A stretch of DNA of 64,000 nucleotides from Rudaea cellulosilytica DSM 22992 (GCF_000378125.1 NZ_KB899241.1:1401652-1465651); one strand, 5' to 3'; shown: positions 40,316 to 50,915, counted from the stretch's first letter. Translations and numbers: made by a program. Notes: generated by a model not told the origin, from the sequence alone.

Positions 40316-41298
40316 TACGGCTCCCCCTGATTCGTCGGGTCTGGCTGTGTCGCCGGTGGCGACGTCGGTTGCGCCGGCGGCGCGGGCTCGTCGCTGCCCT
40401 TGAGCGACACCGGCGGGCCGACGTTCTCGGCGGGTGCGGGCGGACCCACCGGATTGGCGAGCTCGTGCAGCACGAGCACCTCGGCACTGCGGTCGAGCGC
40501 GGCATCGGGTGTGGCCTTGGCGGCGGCGAACATGCCCGTCGCGTCGTTGCCGACCGAGCGGATCACGCCGACCGGAAAATCCGCGGGGAAGCGTCCGCCC
40601 AACCCCGAGGTAAGCAGTTTGTCTCCGGGCTTCACGTCGGCGCTGGTCGGGATGTTCGGCAACTCCAGCGTGTCGAGCGTGCCGTTGCCGCGCGCGATCG
40701 TGCGCATGCCGGTGCGTTCGATGCGTACCGGCACCGCGTGCGACTTGTCCGAGATCAGCAGCACCGTGCAACTGTGCGGACGTACCTCAACGATCTGGCC
40801 GACGAGACCGCGCGCGTCGATCACGGGCTGGCCGACCTTTGCGCCGTTGTCGCTGCCGAGATCGAGCATGATCGTTTGCCGCTTGTACGGGCCGAAGTCG
40901 ACGTCGATCACGCGCGCGAGCTGTACGGACAGGCCGAGCGTCTTCTGCACCGAGAGCAACTCCTGCAGGCGCTGGTTCTGCTCCTGCACGGCTTCGACGC
41001 GACGCAGGCGCGTCTGTGCGAGCAGCAACTGGCGGCTCAGCTCGGCGTTCTGTTCGCTCAATGCGTGCCGGTCGGCGAGGGCGACGCGCGCATCGCGCGC
41101 GAGTTCCGACGGCGCAGCGGCCAGGCGCCAGATCGGTTCGGCGACGATGCTGGCAGCGGCACGCAAGTGCTCGAGCCAGTCGCCGCGTCGGTCGGCGATC
41201 ATCAGCGCAATTGCGATGACGAGATAGACGACCAGACGCAGCGTGCTCGATGCGCCTTCGCCGAACAGCGGTGCCGTGTTGTTGGCGGGGATGGCCAT
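40315..41298 (-). CDS. mreC: Rod shape-determining protein MreC
   Basis: Bitopic periplasmic scaffold that activates PBP2/RodA. 327 aa. TM at about 22-40 (RLVVYLVIAIALMIADRRG), coiled coil at about 75-115 (LSRQLLLAQTRLRRVEAVQE), then beta domains with IDVDFGPYKRQTIMLDLGSD and TSGLGGRFPADFPVGVI, typical of MreC. Residues after about 285 are a Pro-rich disordered tail. Confidence 0.95.
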   Translation of the reverse strand: MAIPANNTAPLFGEGASSTLRLVVYLVIAIALMIADRRGDWLEHLRAAASIVAEPIWRLAAAPSELARDARVALADRHALSEQNAELSRQLLLAQTRLRRVEAVQEQNQRLQELLSVQKTLGLSVQLARVIDVDFGPYKRQTIMLDLGSDNGAKVGQPVIDARGLVGQIVEVRPHSCTVLLISDKSHAVPVRIERTGMRTIARGNGTLDTLELPNIPTSADVKPGDKLLTSGLGGRFPADFPVGVIRSVGNDATGMFAAAKATPDAALDRSAEVLVLHELANPVGPPAPAENVGPPVSLKGSDEPAPPAQPTSPPATQPDPTNQGEP

Positions 41299-41392
41299 TT
41301 TTCGGAGCGGGATTCGAAGATCGGGAATCGGAAAAAGCGCGTTGCCCCTGTTCTCAACTACCCCCGATCGTCAACTTCGGCTTCCCGGCCCT

Positions 41393-42538
<1,146 letters not shown>

Positions 42539-42613
42539 TTAAATTGCGGGCAATGTCGACGTAGTCGACGTCATCACTCCGGCTTAGCAGTCCGAGTCCG
42601 GCAGCTCGCCTTC

Positions 42614-42756
42614 GGGAACCTCTCGAAACCTACTGCACTTGATAATTTGCGCGCCGGCGGTGCTCGGAATCCTCATGTACTCGACTGTACACTCCGGTTC
42701 CTGCGCTCCGGCGACGCGGAAATTCTCTTCGCTCGCTACGGTTTCGAGAGGTTCCC
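42614..42756. repeat. Intergenic repeat, copy A, bounded by a 17-bp perfect inverted repeat
   Basis: Left arm 42614-42630 (GGGAACCTCTCGAAACC) and right arm 42740-42756 are exact reverse complements. They enclose a 109-bp core that begins TACTGC and ends CTCGCTAC. The core matches copy B (44801-44984) in two blocks, about 30 of 38 and 55 of 68 positions identical, around a TGTAC...GTACA hairpin. The arms share no sequence with copy B's arms. It fills most of the mreB/MFS divergent spacer. Both strands contain short readings (for example SLATVSRG and VAGAQEPECT) that I take as fortuitous. Confidence 0.85.
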
Positions 42757-42774
42757 TCCTATCTTTTTGCATCG

Positions 42775-44427
42775 ATGATCACGAAAAGTATTTCCTTCCA
42801 CCATCCCGTCGCATTCTGGCTCGGCTGCGCGCTGATCGCCGCCGGCGTGTTCTCGCACGGGCCGATGCTGGCGATGGGCGCGCATATGCACTACCACTTG
42901 GCCGGCATGCCGATGGACACGACGATGCTCGTCGGCATGGCGCTGATTCCGCTCGGCCTCGGCCTGTCGATCTATGGCCTGATGCCGCGCCTCGCGCAGA
43001 TGCGCGAAACGCTGCAATCCGCACGCGATCATGTCGGCTTCCACATCGCCGACCGCGTGCCGCTCAATCGCGAGCACTGGACCCTCGTGGCCGTGCTCGT
43101 CGTCGCCCTCGTGATCGACGTGATGAAGCCAGCCACGCTCGGCTTCGTCATCCCGGGCATGACCGCCGAATACGAAATCAGCAAGCAGACCGCGGCGAAA
43201 CTCGCCTTGTGGGCATTGATCGGCACCACGGTCGGCTCGGTCGTCTGGGGGCGCCTCGGCGACCTGTTCGGCCGCCGCGCCGCGATCCTGTTGTCGGCGA
43301 TCATGTTCATGGCCACGGCGATCTGCGGCGCGATGCCCTCGTTCCAGTGGAACCTCGCGATGTGTTTCCTCATGGGCGCCTCGGCCGGCGGCTTGCTGCC
43401 GATCGCGTTCACGCTGATGGCCGAAGCGATCCCGGCCGCGCACCGCGGCTGGCTGCTCGTCGCGCTCGGCGGCGTCGGAACTTCGGCGGGCTATCTCGCC
43501 GCGGCCGGCGCGGCCACGCTACTCGAACCGGTGTTCAGCTGGCGCTCGCTGTGGTTGCTCAACTTGCCGACCGGCGCGATCATTCTGCTGCTCAATCGCT
43601 GGATTCCCGAATCGCCGCGCTTTCTCGCCAGCCAGGGGCTCGAGAACGAAGCGCGCGCCGTGCTGCTCAAGTTCTCCGGCGCGCACACGCCCGCCGAGGC
43701 GCGTGCCGCGATCGAGTTGGACGCCGACGCCACGCCCGGCGCACCGGAAATCGATGCGCCGATCGACAGCGGCGGCCTGCGCGCACTGCTGCGTGGCCGC
43801 TTGGCTGGCATCAGTTGGGGTTTGGTCGTCTGCGGCCTTGGCTGGGGCCTGGCCAATTTCGGCTTCATCCTCTGGCTGCCGACCAACCTGGTCAAGCTCG
43901 GCATCGAGGCAAAGGCGACGAGCGCGCTGCTCGCCGGCTCAGCCGTACTCGCACTGCCGGGCATCGGTCTCGTCGTCTGGCTCTACCACCGCTGGAGCGC
44001 GATCAAGACGCTGGTGTTGTTCATCTCGCTGTCGGCGCTCGCGCTGCTGATGTTTTGCCTGCTCGCCACGTTCGAAGTGCGCTCGGCGGCCGCGGTCACG
44101 GCGGCGACCGTGGCGCTGCTGATCAGCACGAGCGGCGTGATCGCGATGCTGATTCCCTACGCCGCGGAAATCTATCCCGTGCAGTATCGCGGCACCGGCG
44201 CGGGCCTGATCGCGGCGAGCTCGAAATTTGGCGGCATCCTCGGCGCCGGCCTCGGCGTCGCCGGATTCTTCGAGCATTTCATGCTCTCGGCCGTGTTGAT
44301 CGCGGTACCGCTGGGATTTTCGGGTGCGATGCTGCTGCGGCGGGGCATCGAGACGCGCGGGCACCGGCTCGAGGACATCCAGGCCCGACTCGCGCGGCCG
44401 GCGGCCGGGGTATCACCGCCGGCCTGA
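42775..44427 (+). CDS. MFS transporter with N-terminal two-helix extension
   Basis: 550-aa inner-membrane carrier of the major facilitator superfamily, sugar-porter/SV2-like branch. An extra pair of hydrophobic segments (about 10-75) precedes the standard 12-TM body, which starts near residue 105. The loop-2 motif is WGRLGDLFGRRAAIL, the first-half end is PESPRFLASQG, and the second half has AEIYPVQYRGTGAGL, all sugar-porter-type signatures. There is no clear ribosome site at ATG 42775, and the right arm of repeat copy A lies 19 bases upstream. Substrate unknown; a metabolite:H+ role is inference. Confidence 0.88.
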   Translation: MITKSISFHHPVAFWLGCALIAAGVFSHGPMLAMGAHMHYHLAGMPMDTTMLVGMALIPLGLGLSIYGLMPRLAQMRETLQSARDHVGFHIADRVPLNREHWTLVAVLVVALVIDVMKPATLGFVIPGMTAEYEISKQTAAKLALWALIGTTVGSVVWGRLGDLFGRRAAILLSAIMFMATAICGAMPSFQWNLAMCFLMGASAGGLLPIAFTLMAEAIPAAHRGWLLVALGGVGTSAGYLAAAGAATLLEPVFSWRSLWLLNLPTGAIILLLNRWIPESPRFLASQGLENEARAVLLKFSGAHTPAEARAAIELDADATPGAPEIDAPIDSGGLRALLRGRLAGISWGLVVCGLGWGLANFGFILWLPTNLVKLGIEAKATSALLAGSAVLALPGIGLVVWLYHRWSAIKTLVLFISLSALALLMFCLLATFEVRSAAAVTAATVALLISTSGVIAMLIPYAAEIYPVQYRGTGAGLIAASSKFGGILGAGLGVAGFFEHFMLSAVLIAVPLGFSGAMLLRRGIETRGHRLEDIQARLARPAAGVSPPA

Positions 44428-44492
44428 AAATCCGCGGCGCCGAAGGCGCTAGCTGATATGTTATCGTCGCAGTTCTACCTCGGGTTTTCCGC

Positions 44493-44780
44493 ATGTCCAT
44501 CGACGCAGCCACCGTGCGCCATATCGCCCGCCTTGCCCGGCTCGCCGTCGGCGAGAACGAACTCGCGCCGATCGCCGGCGAGCTGAGTCGCGTGCTCGAC
44601 CTCGCCGACCAGCTCGGCGCGGCGCAGATCGACGGCGTGGAGCCGCTCGCGCATCCGCACGAGCAGACCCTGGCCTGGCGGCCCGACGCGGTGACCGAAC
44701 CCGACCGCGCCGACGCGTTTCTCGCGCTCGCGCCCGATGCGCGCGGCGGCCTCTATCTGGTCCCCAAAGTTCTCGAATAA
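44493..44780 (+). CDS. gatC: Asp/Glu-tRNA amidotransferase subunit C
   Basis: 95-aa small subunit of GatCAB, which converts Glu-tRNA(Gln) and/or Asp-tRNA(Asn) to the amidated forms. VRHIARLARLAVGENELAPI and EPLAHPHEQTLAWRPDAVTE are standard GatC segments. It precedes gatA by 213 bp, an unusually wide gap filled by repeat copy B. Confidence 0.95.
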   Translation: MSIDAATVRHIARLARLAVGENELAPIAGELSRVLDLADQLGAAQIDGVEPLAHPHEQTLAWRPDAVTEPDRADAFLALAPDARGGLYLVPKVLE

Positions 44781-44783
44781 GCG

Positions 44784-45001
44784 TGAGCCGTCTTAAAAAC
44801 TACTGCGCTCGGCATTTGGCGCGCGGTCGGTGCTCGGACTGCGTAGGCAGGATGCCACAGCGAACATTCGCGCAGCGAATGGCCCGAAGGGCGAGCCGCA
44901 GATGCGGCGAGTCATGCTCATGTACTGCCATGTACACTCCGCTTCCTGCGCGCCGCCCACGCGCCAACTACCTTCGCTCGCTACGTTTTTAAGATGGCTC
45001 A
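44784..45001. repeat. Intergenic repeat, copy B, bounded by a 17-bp inverted repeat, between gatC and gatA
   Basis: Left arm 44784-44800 (TGAGCCGTCTTAAAAAC) and right arm 44985-45001 are reverse complements over 17 positions, with one G-T mismatch (G-U in RNA). The 184-bp core has the same two blocks as copy A plus a 78-nt middle, against 3 nt in A. The middle folds into three successive perfect hairpins: 44865-44881 (CATTCGC/GCGAATG), 44882-44892 (GCCC/GGGC) and 44895-44908 (GCCGCA/TGCGGC). The right arm runs over the ATG at 44994 that may start gatA. Confidence 0.85.
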
Positions 45002-46448
45002 AATTTTTGGAATCATGCAACTCGCGCAGGCACTGCGTGAGCGGAAAACGTCGGCAACCGAATTGACCCGGCAGGCGCTCGCCGCGGCGAAAAATCGCGT
45101 CGACCTGAATGCATTGATCACGCTCGACGAAACCGGCGCGCTCGCCGCCGCCGAACGCGCGGATACCGCGCTGACGAAGAATCCCGCGTCCGCGCTGGCC
45201 GGCATTCCGTTCGCGCACAAGGACATCTTCTGCACGAACGGCCTGCGCACGACCTGCGCCTCGCGCATGCTCGACAACTTCGTGCCGCCGTATAACGCCA
45301 CCGTCGTCGACAAGCTTGCCGCTGCGCAGGCCGTGGCGATCGGCAAGGCGAACATGGACGAATTCGCGATGGGCTCGTCGAACGAGAATTCGTTCTACGG
45401 TCCGGTGAAGAACCCGTGGGACACCGCGCGCGTGCCGGGCGGCTCGTCGGGCGGCTCCGCTGCGCTCGTCGCCGCCGGCATCGTGCCGTTCGCGACCGGC
45501 ACCGACACCGGCGGATCAATTCGCCAGCCGGCCGCGTTCTGCGGCATTACCGGTCTGAAACCGACTTACGGCCGCGTCTCGCGCTTCGGCATGATCGCAT
45601 TCGCGTCCAGCCTAGACACCGCGAGCGTGCTCGCGCGCAGTGCCGAAGACTGCGCGCAGGTGCTCGCCGCGATGGCCGGTCACGACGGCCGTGACGCGAC
45701 GAGTGCCGATCGCGCGGTGGACGATTACCTCGCTGCATTGGCGAAGCCGCTGCAAGGTCTACGCATCGGCGTCGCGCGCGAATACTTCGGCGCCGGCATC
45801 GATGCGGGCGTCGCCGCGGCCGTGCAGGCCGCGCTCAAGCAATACGAAAAGCTCGGCGCCACGCTCGTCGACGTGTCGCTGCCGAATGCCGCGCTCGCGA
45901 TTCCTGCCTACTACGTGATCGCGCCGGCCGAAGCATCGAGCAATCTCGCGCGCTACGACGGCGTGCGCTACGGTTACGCGGCGAAAGAACCGAAGTCGCT
46001 CGAAGATCTGTACACGCGCACGCGCGCCGAAGGTTTCGGCGCGGAAGTGAAGCGCCGCATTCTCGTCGGCACTTATGCGCTGTCGGCCGGCTATTACGAT
46101 GCCTACTACCTGCGCGCGCAGCGCGTGCGCCGTTTGATCGCGAATGATTTCGCCGAAGCGTTCAAGACAGTCGACCTGATCGCCGGGCCGACCACGCCGA
46201 CCGTTGCGTTCAAGCTCGGCGAAAAGAATTCCGACCCGCTCGCGATGTATGCCGAAGACGTCAACACCGTCGCGGTCAACCTCGCCGGACTGCCGGCGAT
46301 CTCGCTGCCCGCGGGTTTCAGCGAGAAGCTGCCCGTCGGCCTGCAGTTGATCGCGCCCGCGTTCGAGGAAGCGCGTCTGCTCAATGCCGCGCACCAGTTC
46401 CAGCTTGCCAGCGACTGGCATGCGCACAAGCCGGAGGGCGTGGCATGA
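44994..46448 (+). CDS. gatA: Asp/Glu-tRNA amidotransferase subunit A
   Basis: Amidase subunit that releases ammonia from glutamine. 484 aa from ATG 44994. The Ser-cisSer-Lys triad is visible as Lys in IPFAHKDIF, Ser in [14 protein letters not shown] and the nucleophilic Ser in [15 protein letters not shown]. The start is uncertain: ATG 44994 has no ribosome site and lies inside the right arm of repeat copy B, whereas ATG 45015 has a weak GGA four bases upstream and would give 477 aa. The stop overlaps gatB by 4 bp. Confidence 0.95.
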   Translation: MAQIFGIMQLAQALRERKTSATELTRQALAAAKNRVDLNALITLDETGALAAAERADTALTKNPASALAGIPFAHKDIFCTNGLRTTCASRMLDNFVPPYNATVVDKLAAAQAVAIGKANMDEFAMGSSNENSFYGPVKNPWDTARVPGGSSGGSAALVAAGIVPFATGTDTGGSIRQPAAFCGITGLKPTYGRVSRFGMIAFASSLDTASVLARSAEDCAQVLAAMAGHDGRDATSADRAVDDYLAALAKPLQGLRIGVAREYFGAGIDAGVAAAVQAALKQYEKLGATLVDVSLPNAALAIPAYYVIAPAEASSNLARYDGVRYGYAAKEPKSLEDLYTRTRAEGFGAEVKRRILVGTYALSAGYYDAYYLRAQRVRRLIANDFAEAFKTVDLIAGPTTPTVAFKLGEKNSDPLAMYAEDVNTVAVNLAGLPAISLPAGFSEKLPVGLQLIAPAFEEARLLNAAHQFQLASDWHAHKPEGVA

Positions 46449-47941
46449 GCGCCTACGGAAACTGGCAGCCGGTTATCGGCCTCGAAATCCACGCGCAGTT
46501 GTCGACGCAGTCGAAGCTGTTCTCGGGCGCGTCGACCGCGTACGGCGCGGAGCCGAACACGCATACCGGTCTCGTCGATATCGCGTTGCCCGGCACGCTG
46601 CCGGTGCCGAACCGCGCCGCGCTCGACAAGGCGATCCGCTTCGGCCTCGCGATCGACGCACGCATCGCGTCGCACAGCGTGTTCGCGCGCAAGAATTATT
46701 TCTATCCCGACCTGCCCAAGGGCTACCAGATCAGCCAGTACGAGCTACCGGTGGTCGCCGAGGGCAAGCTCGCCGTGCGTCTCGATGACGGCCGCACTAT
46801 CGAGGTGGCGATCGAGCGCGCGCATCTCGAAGAAGACGCGGGCAAGTCGCTGCACGAGGAATTCCACGGCGCGACCGGCATCGATTTGAATCGCGCCGGC
46901 ACGCCGCTGCTCGAAATCGTCTCCAAGCCCGTGCTGTACTCGGCCGCGGAAGCTGTCGCTTACATGCGCACCGTGCACACGCTTGTGCGCTGGCTCGGCG
47001 TCTGCGATGGCAATATGCAGGAAGGCTCGTTCCGCTGCGATGCGAATGTGTCGGTGCGCCCAGTCAGTTCGGAAAAACTCGGCACGCGCACCGAGATCAA
47101 GAACGTCAACAGCTTCCGCTTCGTCGAAAAGGCGATCGAATACGAAATCGAACGCCAGATCCGCGCGCTGGAAAACGGCGAGCGCATTGTGCAGGAAACG
47201 CGCCTCTACGATCCCGCACGCCACCAGACGCGGCCGATGCGCGGCAAGGAAGACGCGAACGACTATCGCTATTTTCCCGATCCCGACCTGCCGCCGCTCG
47301 CGGTGACGGCCGACGATATCGCCGCGGTGAAGGCGACGATGCCCGAGTTGCCCGAGGCGCGGCGCAAGCGCTATGTCGATGCGCTCGGCCTGCCCGAGAT
47401 CGATGCGGCGCAGCTCTGCGCCGATCGCGCAACCGCGGATTATTTCGAAGCCGTGCTCGCCACGCTGCCCGGTGAGGCCAAGCTCGCCGCAGAAACCCTA
47501 AACACCCAAGGCGCGTTGCATCCAGATGCGAAATTGGCAGCGAATTGGACCCTCGGCGAAGTCTCCGCCGCGCTCAACGAAGCGGCTCTGTCGATCGAAC
47601 AGTCGCGCGTCTCCGCGCCCGCGCTGGCGCAGTTGCTCGCACGACTGCGCGAGGGCGTCATCTCCGGCAAGATTGCCAAGGACGTGTTCGCGGCGATGTG
47701 GGGCGGCGAAGGTGATGCCGATGCGGTGATCGAGAAACGCGGTCTCAAGCAGATCTCCGACTCGGGCGCGCTCGCCGCCGCGATCAATGCGGTGCTCGCC
47801 GAATATCCGACCCAGCTCGCCGACTTCCGCGGCGGCAACGAGAAGCTGCTGCAGTTCTTCGTCGGCCAGGTGATGAAGCGCACGCGCGGTCAGGCCAATC
47901 CGCAGCAGCTCAACGCGCTGCTGCGGGAAAAACTAAAATAA
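46445..47941 (+). CDS. gatB: Asp/Glu-tRNA amidotransferase subunit B
   Basis: tRNA-binding and kinase subunit of GatCAB, 498 aa. The N-terminal motif is [20 protein letters not shown], with the metal and substrate residues in [12 protein letters not shown] and [20 protein letters not shown] and the C-terminal YqeY-like helical domain ([20 protein letters not shown]) complete it. Overlap with gatA is ATGA. Confidence 0.96.
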   Translation: MSAYGNWQPVIGLEIHAQLSTQSKLFSGASTAYGAEPNTHTGLVDIALPGTLPVPNRAALDKAIRFGLAIDARIASHSVFARKNYFYPDLPKGYQISQYELPVVAEGKLAVRLDDGRTIEVAIERAHLEEDAGKSLHEEFHGATGIDLNRAGTPLLEIVSKPVLYSAAEAVAYMRTVHTLVRWLGVCDGNMQEGSFRCDANVSVRPVSSEKLGTRTEIKNVNSFRFVEKAIEYEIERQIRALENGERIVQETRLYDPARHQTRPMRGKEDANDYRYFPDPDLPPLAVTADDIAAVKATMPELPEARRKRYVDALGLPEIDAAQLCADRATADYFEAVLATLPGEAKLAAETLNTQGALHPDAKLAANWTLGEVSAALNEAALSIEQSRVSAPALAQLLARLREGVISGKIAKDVFAAMWGGEGDADAVIEKRGLKQISDSGALAAAINAVLAEYPTQLADFRGGNEKLLQFFVGQVMKRTRGQANPQQLNALLREKLK

Positions 47942-47946
47942 ACCGT

Positions 47947-47965
47947 TTCCCGCAGCCTGCGGGAA
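47947..47965 (+). other. Short stem-loop between gatB and the PfkB gene
   Basis: TTCCCGCA-GCC-TGCGGGAA gives an 8-bp perfect stem 6 bases after the gatB stop. There is no adjoining T-run, although a GATTTTT patch occurs about 20 bases later. It is possibly a weak terminator or an mRNA-stabilising end. Confidence 0.4.
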
Positions 47966-48003
47966 GACAACAGAAACGAATTCGATTTTTCGGGAGTTGC
48001 TAC

Positions 48004-48939
48004 ATGTCTGCATTGATCTGCGGTTCGCTCGCCTACGACACGATCATGGTGTTCCAGGACCAGTTCCGGAACCACATCCTGCCCGACAAGGTGCATATCC
48101 TGAACGTGTCGTTCCTCGTGCCGCGCATGCGCCGCGAGTTCGGCGGCTGTGCGGGCAACATCGCCTACAACCTGAAGCTGCTCGGCGACGATCCGATTCC
48201 ATTCGGCGCGGTCGGCCAGGACTTCGGCCCGTACCGCGAGCATCTGCAGCGCTGCGGCATCCGCCTCGACCACGTGCTCGTCTACGACGAGCTGTTCACG
48301 CCGCAATGCTTCATCACCACGGACATGGACAACAATCAGATCACCGCCTTCCATCCGGGCGCGATGCTCAACTCGCACGAGCATCACGTGAAGGACGTCG
48401 AGGGTGTGAGCTTCGGCATCGTCGCTCCGGACAGCCGCGACGGCATGCTGCAGCATGCGCGCGAATTCGCCGAGAAGGGCACGCCCTTCATCTTCGATCC
48501 GGGCCAGGCCATGCCGCTGTTCAACGGCGAGGAATTCCGCACGATGATCGAGCAGGCCGACTACGCGATCGTCAACGATTACGAGTCGGAGCTGCTGCAA
48601 GCGCGTACCGGCTGGAGCGCCGACGACATCGCCGCGCGCGTGAAGGCCTACATCGTGACCCAGGGTCCGAAGGGCTCGATCGTGCACGAGGGCAAGAAAC
48701 AGCACGTGATCCCGCCGGGCCACGAGCGCCGCATCGTCGATCCGACCGGCTGTGGCGATGCCTACCGCGCCGGCCTGATCTTCGGCCTCACGCGCGGCAT
48801 GGATTGGCCGACCACGGGCCGCATCGCTTCCTTGATGGGCACGCTCAAGATCGAGCATCCCGGCACGCAGAACCAGCGCTTCACCTACGCCGAGTTCGCC
48901 GATCAGTTCAAGCAGCAGTTCGGCTATTCGCTGGACTGA
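48004..48939 (+). CDS. PfkB/ribokinase-family carbohydrate (adenosine-type) kinase
   Basis: 311-aa cytoplasmic sugar or nucleoside kinase. ICGSLAYDTIMVF opens the fold. FGGCAGNIAYNLKLLG is PfkB signature 1, and DPTGCGDAYRAGLIFGL is signature 2 with the catalytic Asp in GCGD and the anion hole, with Cys and Tyr where Ala and Phe are more common. The length and sequence resemble the proteobacterial adenosine-kinase-like group annotated as carbohydrate kinases. Substrate not determinable. GGGAG nine bases upstream supports ATG 48004. Confidence 0.88.
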   Translation: MSALICGSLAYDTIMVFQDQFRNHILPDKVHILNVSFLVPRMRREFGGCAGNIAYNLKLLGDDPIPFGAVGQDFGPYREHLQRCGIRLDHVLVYDELFTPQCFITTDMDNNQITAFHPGAMLNSHEHHVKDVEGVSFGIVAPDSRDGMLQHAREFAEKGTPFIFDPGQAMPLFNGEEFRTMIEQADYAIVNDYESELLQARTGWSADDIAARVKAYIVTQGPKGSIVHEGKKQHVIPPGHERRIVDPTGCGDAYRAGLIFGLTRGMDWPTTGRIASLMGTLKIEHPGTQNQRFTYAEFADQFKQQFGYSLD

Positions 48940-48982
48940 ATCGCTTCAGAGGTGCGAGTCGAAGTCAGCGGCATCTTTGGCG

Positions 48983-49013
48983 CTCTGTCGATGCGCGAAG
49001 CGCGTCGACAGAG
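48983..49013. terminator. Strong 14-bp stem-loop between convergent genes
   Basis: CTCTGTCGATGCGC pairs with GCGCGTCGACAGAG (one T-G wobble) around a GAA triloop, midway between the PfkB and M1-peptidase stops. No T-run follows on either strand. It may be a bidirectional Rho-assisted end or a repeat-type hairpin. Confidence 0.5.
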
Positions 49014-49026
49014 GTGAAAAGTACGA

Positions 49027-50907
49027 CTAGCGCTGCCTGCCAGGCTCCCGCAACGCCTTCTCCACCGCCGCGCGCGTCATCGGGTGATAGCCCGGCTTGG
49101 CTTCGGCGTAGATCTTCTCGGCCAGGTCTTTGCCCTTCGGCGTTTTTGCCAGTTCGCCGTAGAGCGGCACGACGAGGATGCGGCGGCCGATGCGCAGCAT
49201 GTGTTCGCGCATCGCCGGATACGCGGCCTCATAGCCGCTGCCGATCGCCAGGCGGTACCAGCGGAACGCGATCTCGGCGTTGTGCGTGCCGGTCAGGTGA
49301 TAAGCGTTGTCGAGCGCGTTTATTTGCTCGGCAGACAGCTTCGGCGGCAGCTGGTCGAGGAAGTACTGCCATTCCTGCGTCGACCAGGTCTGCGCATTCA
49401 GATCCTTCGCGCTGCGCTTGCCGACAACGAACTCGCTGCGCTCAATGTTTTGCACGGTAAAGCGGGCCGAGCTCGGCAGCGGCGCGTCGGCCGGAATGCC
49501 CGGCTGGTGCAGCCACGCGTTGACTTCGTCCATGTTCAACTTGCCCGGATGCTTGTCGAGCAGGTTCGCCTTCAGATAGGCGACGAACTGATCCGTCGTG
49601 ATGCTCTGGAAGGCGAAGTGGTCGAAGTAGCCGCGCAGGAACGCATCGAACGTGTCGCGGCCGAACTTGCCTTCGAGGTATTGCAGGAACCACGAGCCCT
49701 TCGTGTACGGTACGTCGCTGAGCGAATCGTCCGCGTCCTTGCCGGTCAGATCGGGCACGAGCAACTGCTCGGCCGGCTTGGCTGTGGCGAATTCCTTTTT
49801 CAGCTCGTTCGCGGCGACGAGGAATTCCTCGTCGGCCTGCTGTTTCCCGTAGACTGCTTCGACGATGCGACCCTGCACGTAGGTCGTGAAACCCTCGTTG
49901 AGCCAGACGTGCTTCCACGCGGCATTGGTGACGAGATTGCCCGACCACGAATGCGCGAGCTCGTGCGCGATCACGCTGACCAGCGACTTGTCGCCGGCAA
50001 TGATCGTCGGCGTGGCGAACGTCAGGCGCGGATTCTCCATGCCACCGAACGGAAACGACGGCGGCAGCACGAGGATGTCGTAGCGATCCCAGCGATAGGG
50101 GCCGTAGAGCTTCTCGGTCGTGACGATCATCTTCTCGATATCGTCGAATTCTTTCGCCGCCGCGGTCACGGTTTCAGGTTCGGCATACACCGCGCTGCGC
50201 GGACCGATTTCCTTGACCGCGATATCGCCGATCGCGAGCGCGAGCAGGTACGAGGGAATCTTCTGCGGCATCGCGAAGCGGAAATCACCGTCGAGCGGGT
50301 GCTTCGCGTCGTTGTTCGCGCTCATCACTGCGCGCAAATCTTTCGGCGTGGTGATGTGCGCGGTGTAGGAGAAGCGCACCTGCGGCGTGTCTTGCAGCGG
50401 AATCCAGCTGCGCCCGGCGATCGACTCGGACTGCGAGTAAACGAACGGATGCTTCTTGCCCGCCGTCTGGCCAGGATCGAGCCATTGCAGGCCGGCCGCG
50501 TCCGGGCTGGTCGAGTAGGCGATGTAGACGCGCTTCGCCTGCCGCGGCATCTTGATGCGCAGCGCCGAGCCGAGTATCGGGTCGGGCTTGTCGACCTGGA
50601 ATTCAAGCGGCGGGTACTTCGGCTGGCCGCTCATGTCCTCGACGCGTTCGATCTTGAGACCGCTGGTGTCGAGCACGAGTTCGCGTGCGGCGGGATCGAG
50701 CCATTCCAGGTCGAGCACCGCGCTGCCGGACAGCACGTGCTTGTCGAACGAGACCGTGAGGTCCACGTCGAGCGCGGTCACGCGCACCTTGTCGGGTTGC
50801 GCGTAGGAATGCGGGTCGCGGCTTTCGGTCGATGCGTTGGCGTGCGCGGTAGTCATGATGGCGAGGCCCAGGATGCCGGCGACGGCGGTGCGAGCAAACG
50901 TGTTCAT
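49027..50907 (-). CDS. Exported M1-family aminopeptidase (leukotriene-A4-hydrolase-like)
   Basis: Zinc aminopeptidase, 626 aa. Signal peptide about 1-24 (GILGLAIMTTAHANA). The exopeptidase motif is GGMEN (in PFGGMENPRLTFATP), and the zinc site HExxH is HELAHSW at about 314, with its downstream Glu in WLNEGFTTYVQ. The C-terminal armadillo-like domain is of the LTA4H type (LDNAYHLTGTHNAEIAFRWY). It probably trims peptides in the periplasm. It follows the S10 gene by 8 bp, so the two are co-transcribed. Confidence 0.93.
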   Translation of the reverse strand: MNTFARTAVAGILGLAIMTTAHANASTESRDPHSYAQPDKVRVTALDVDLTVSFDKHVLSGSAVLDLEWLDPAARELVLDTSGLKIERVEDMSGQPKYPPLEFQVDKPDPILGSALRIKMPRQAKRVYIAYSTSPDAAGLQWLDPGQTAGKKHPFVYSQSESIAGRSWIPLQDTPQVRFSYTAHITTPKDLRAVMSANNDAKHPLDGDFRFAMPQKIPSYLLALAIGDIAVKEIGPRSAVYAEPETVTAAAKEFDDIEKMIVTTEKLYGPYRWDRYDILVLPPSFPFGGMENPRLTFATPTIIAGDKSLVSVIAHELAHSWSGNLVTNAAWKHVWLNEGFTTYVQGRIVEAVYGKQQADEEFLVAANELKKEFATAKPAEQLLVPDLTGKDADDSLSDVPYTKGSWFLQYLEGKFGRDTFDAFLRGYFDHFAFQSITTDQFVAYLKANLLDKHPGKLNMDEVNAWLHQPGIPADAPLPSSARFTVQNIERSEFVVGKRSAKDLNAQTWSTQEWQYFLDQLPPKLSAEQINALDNAYHLTGTHNAEIAFRWYRLAIGSGYEAAYPAMREHMLRIGRRILVVPLYGELAKTPKGKDLAEKIYAEAKPGYHPMTRAAVEKALREPGRQR

Positions 50908-50915
50908 CGGTATTC

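Noticed and set aside
42639-42774. Short peptides readable on both strands of repeat copy A (and the equivalents in copy B)
   Set aside because: The similarity between copies is explained by nucleotide conservation of the repeat; there is no ribosome site and frames differ in the inserted middle.
44784-45001. Repeat copy B as a simple Rho-independent terminator of gatC
   Set aside because: The arms are 184 bp apart with a structured conserved core, and a related core occurs elsewhere with other arms; the design is not that of a terminator.
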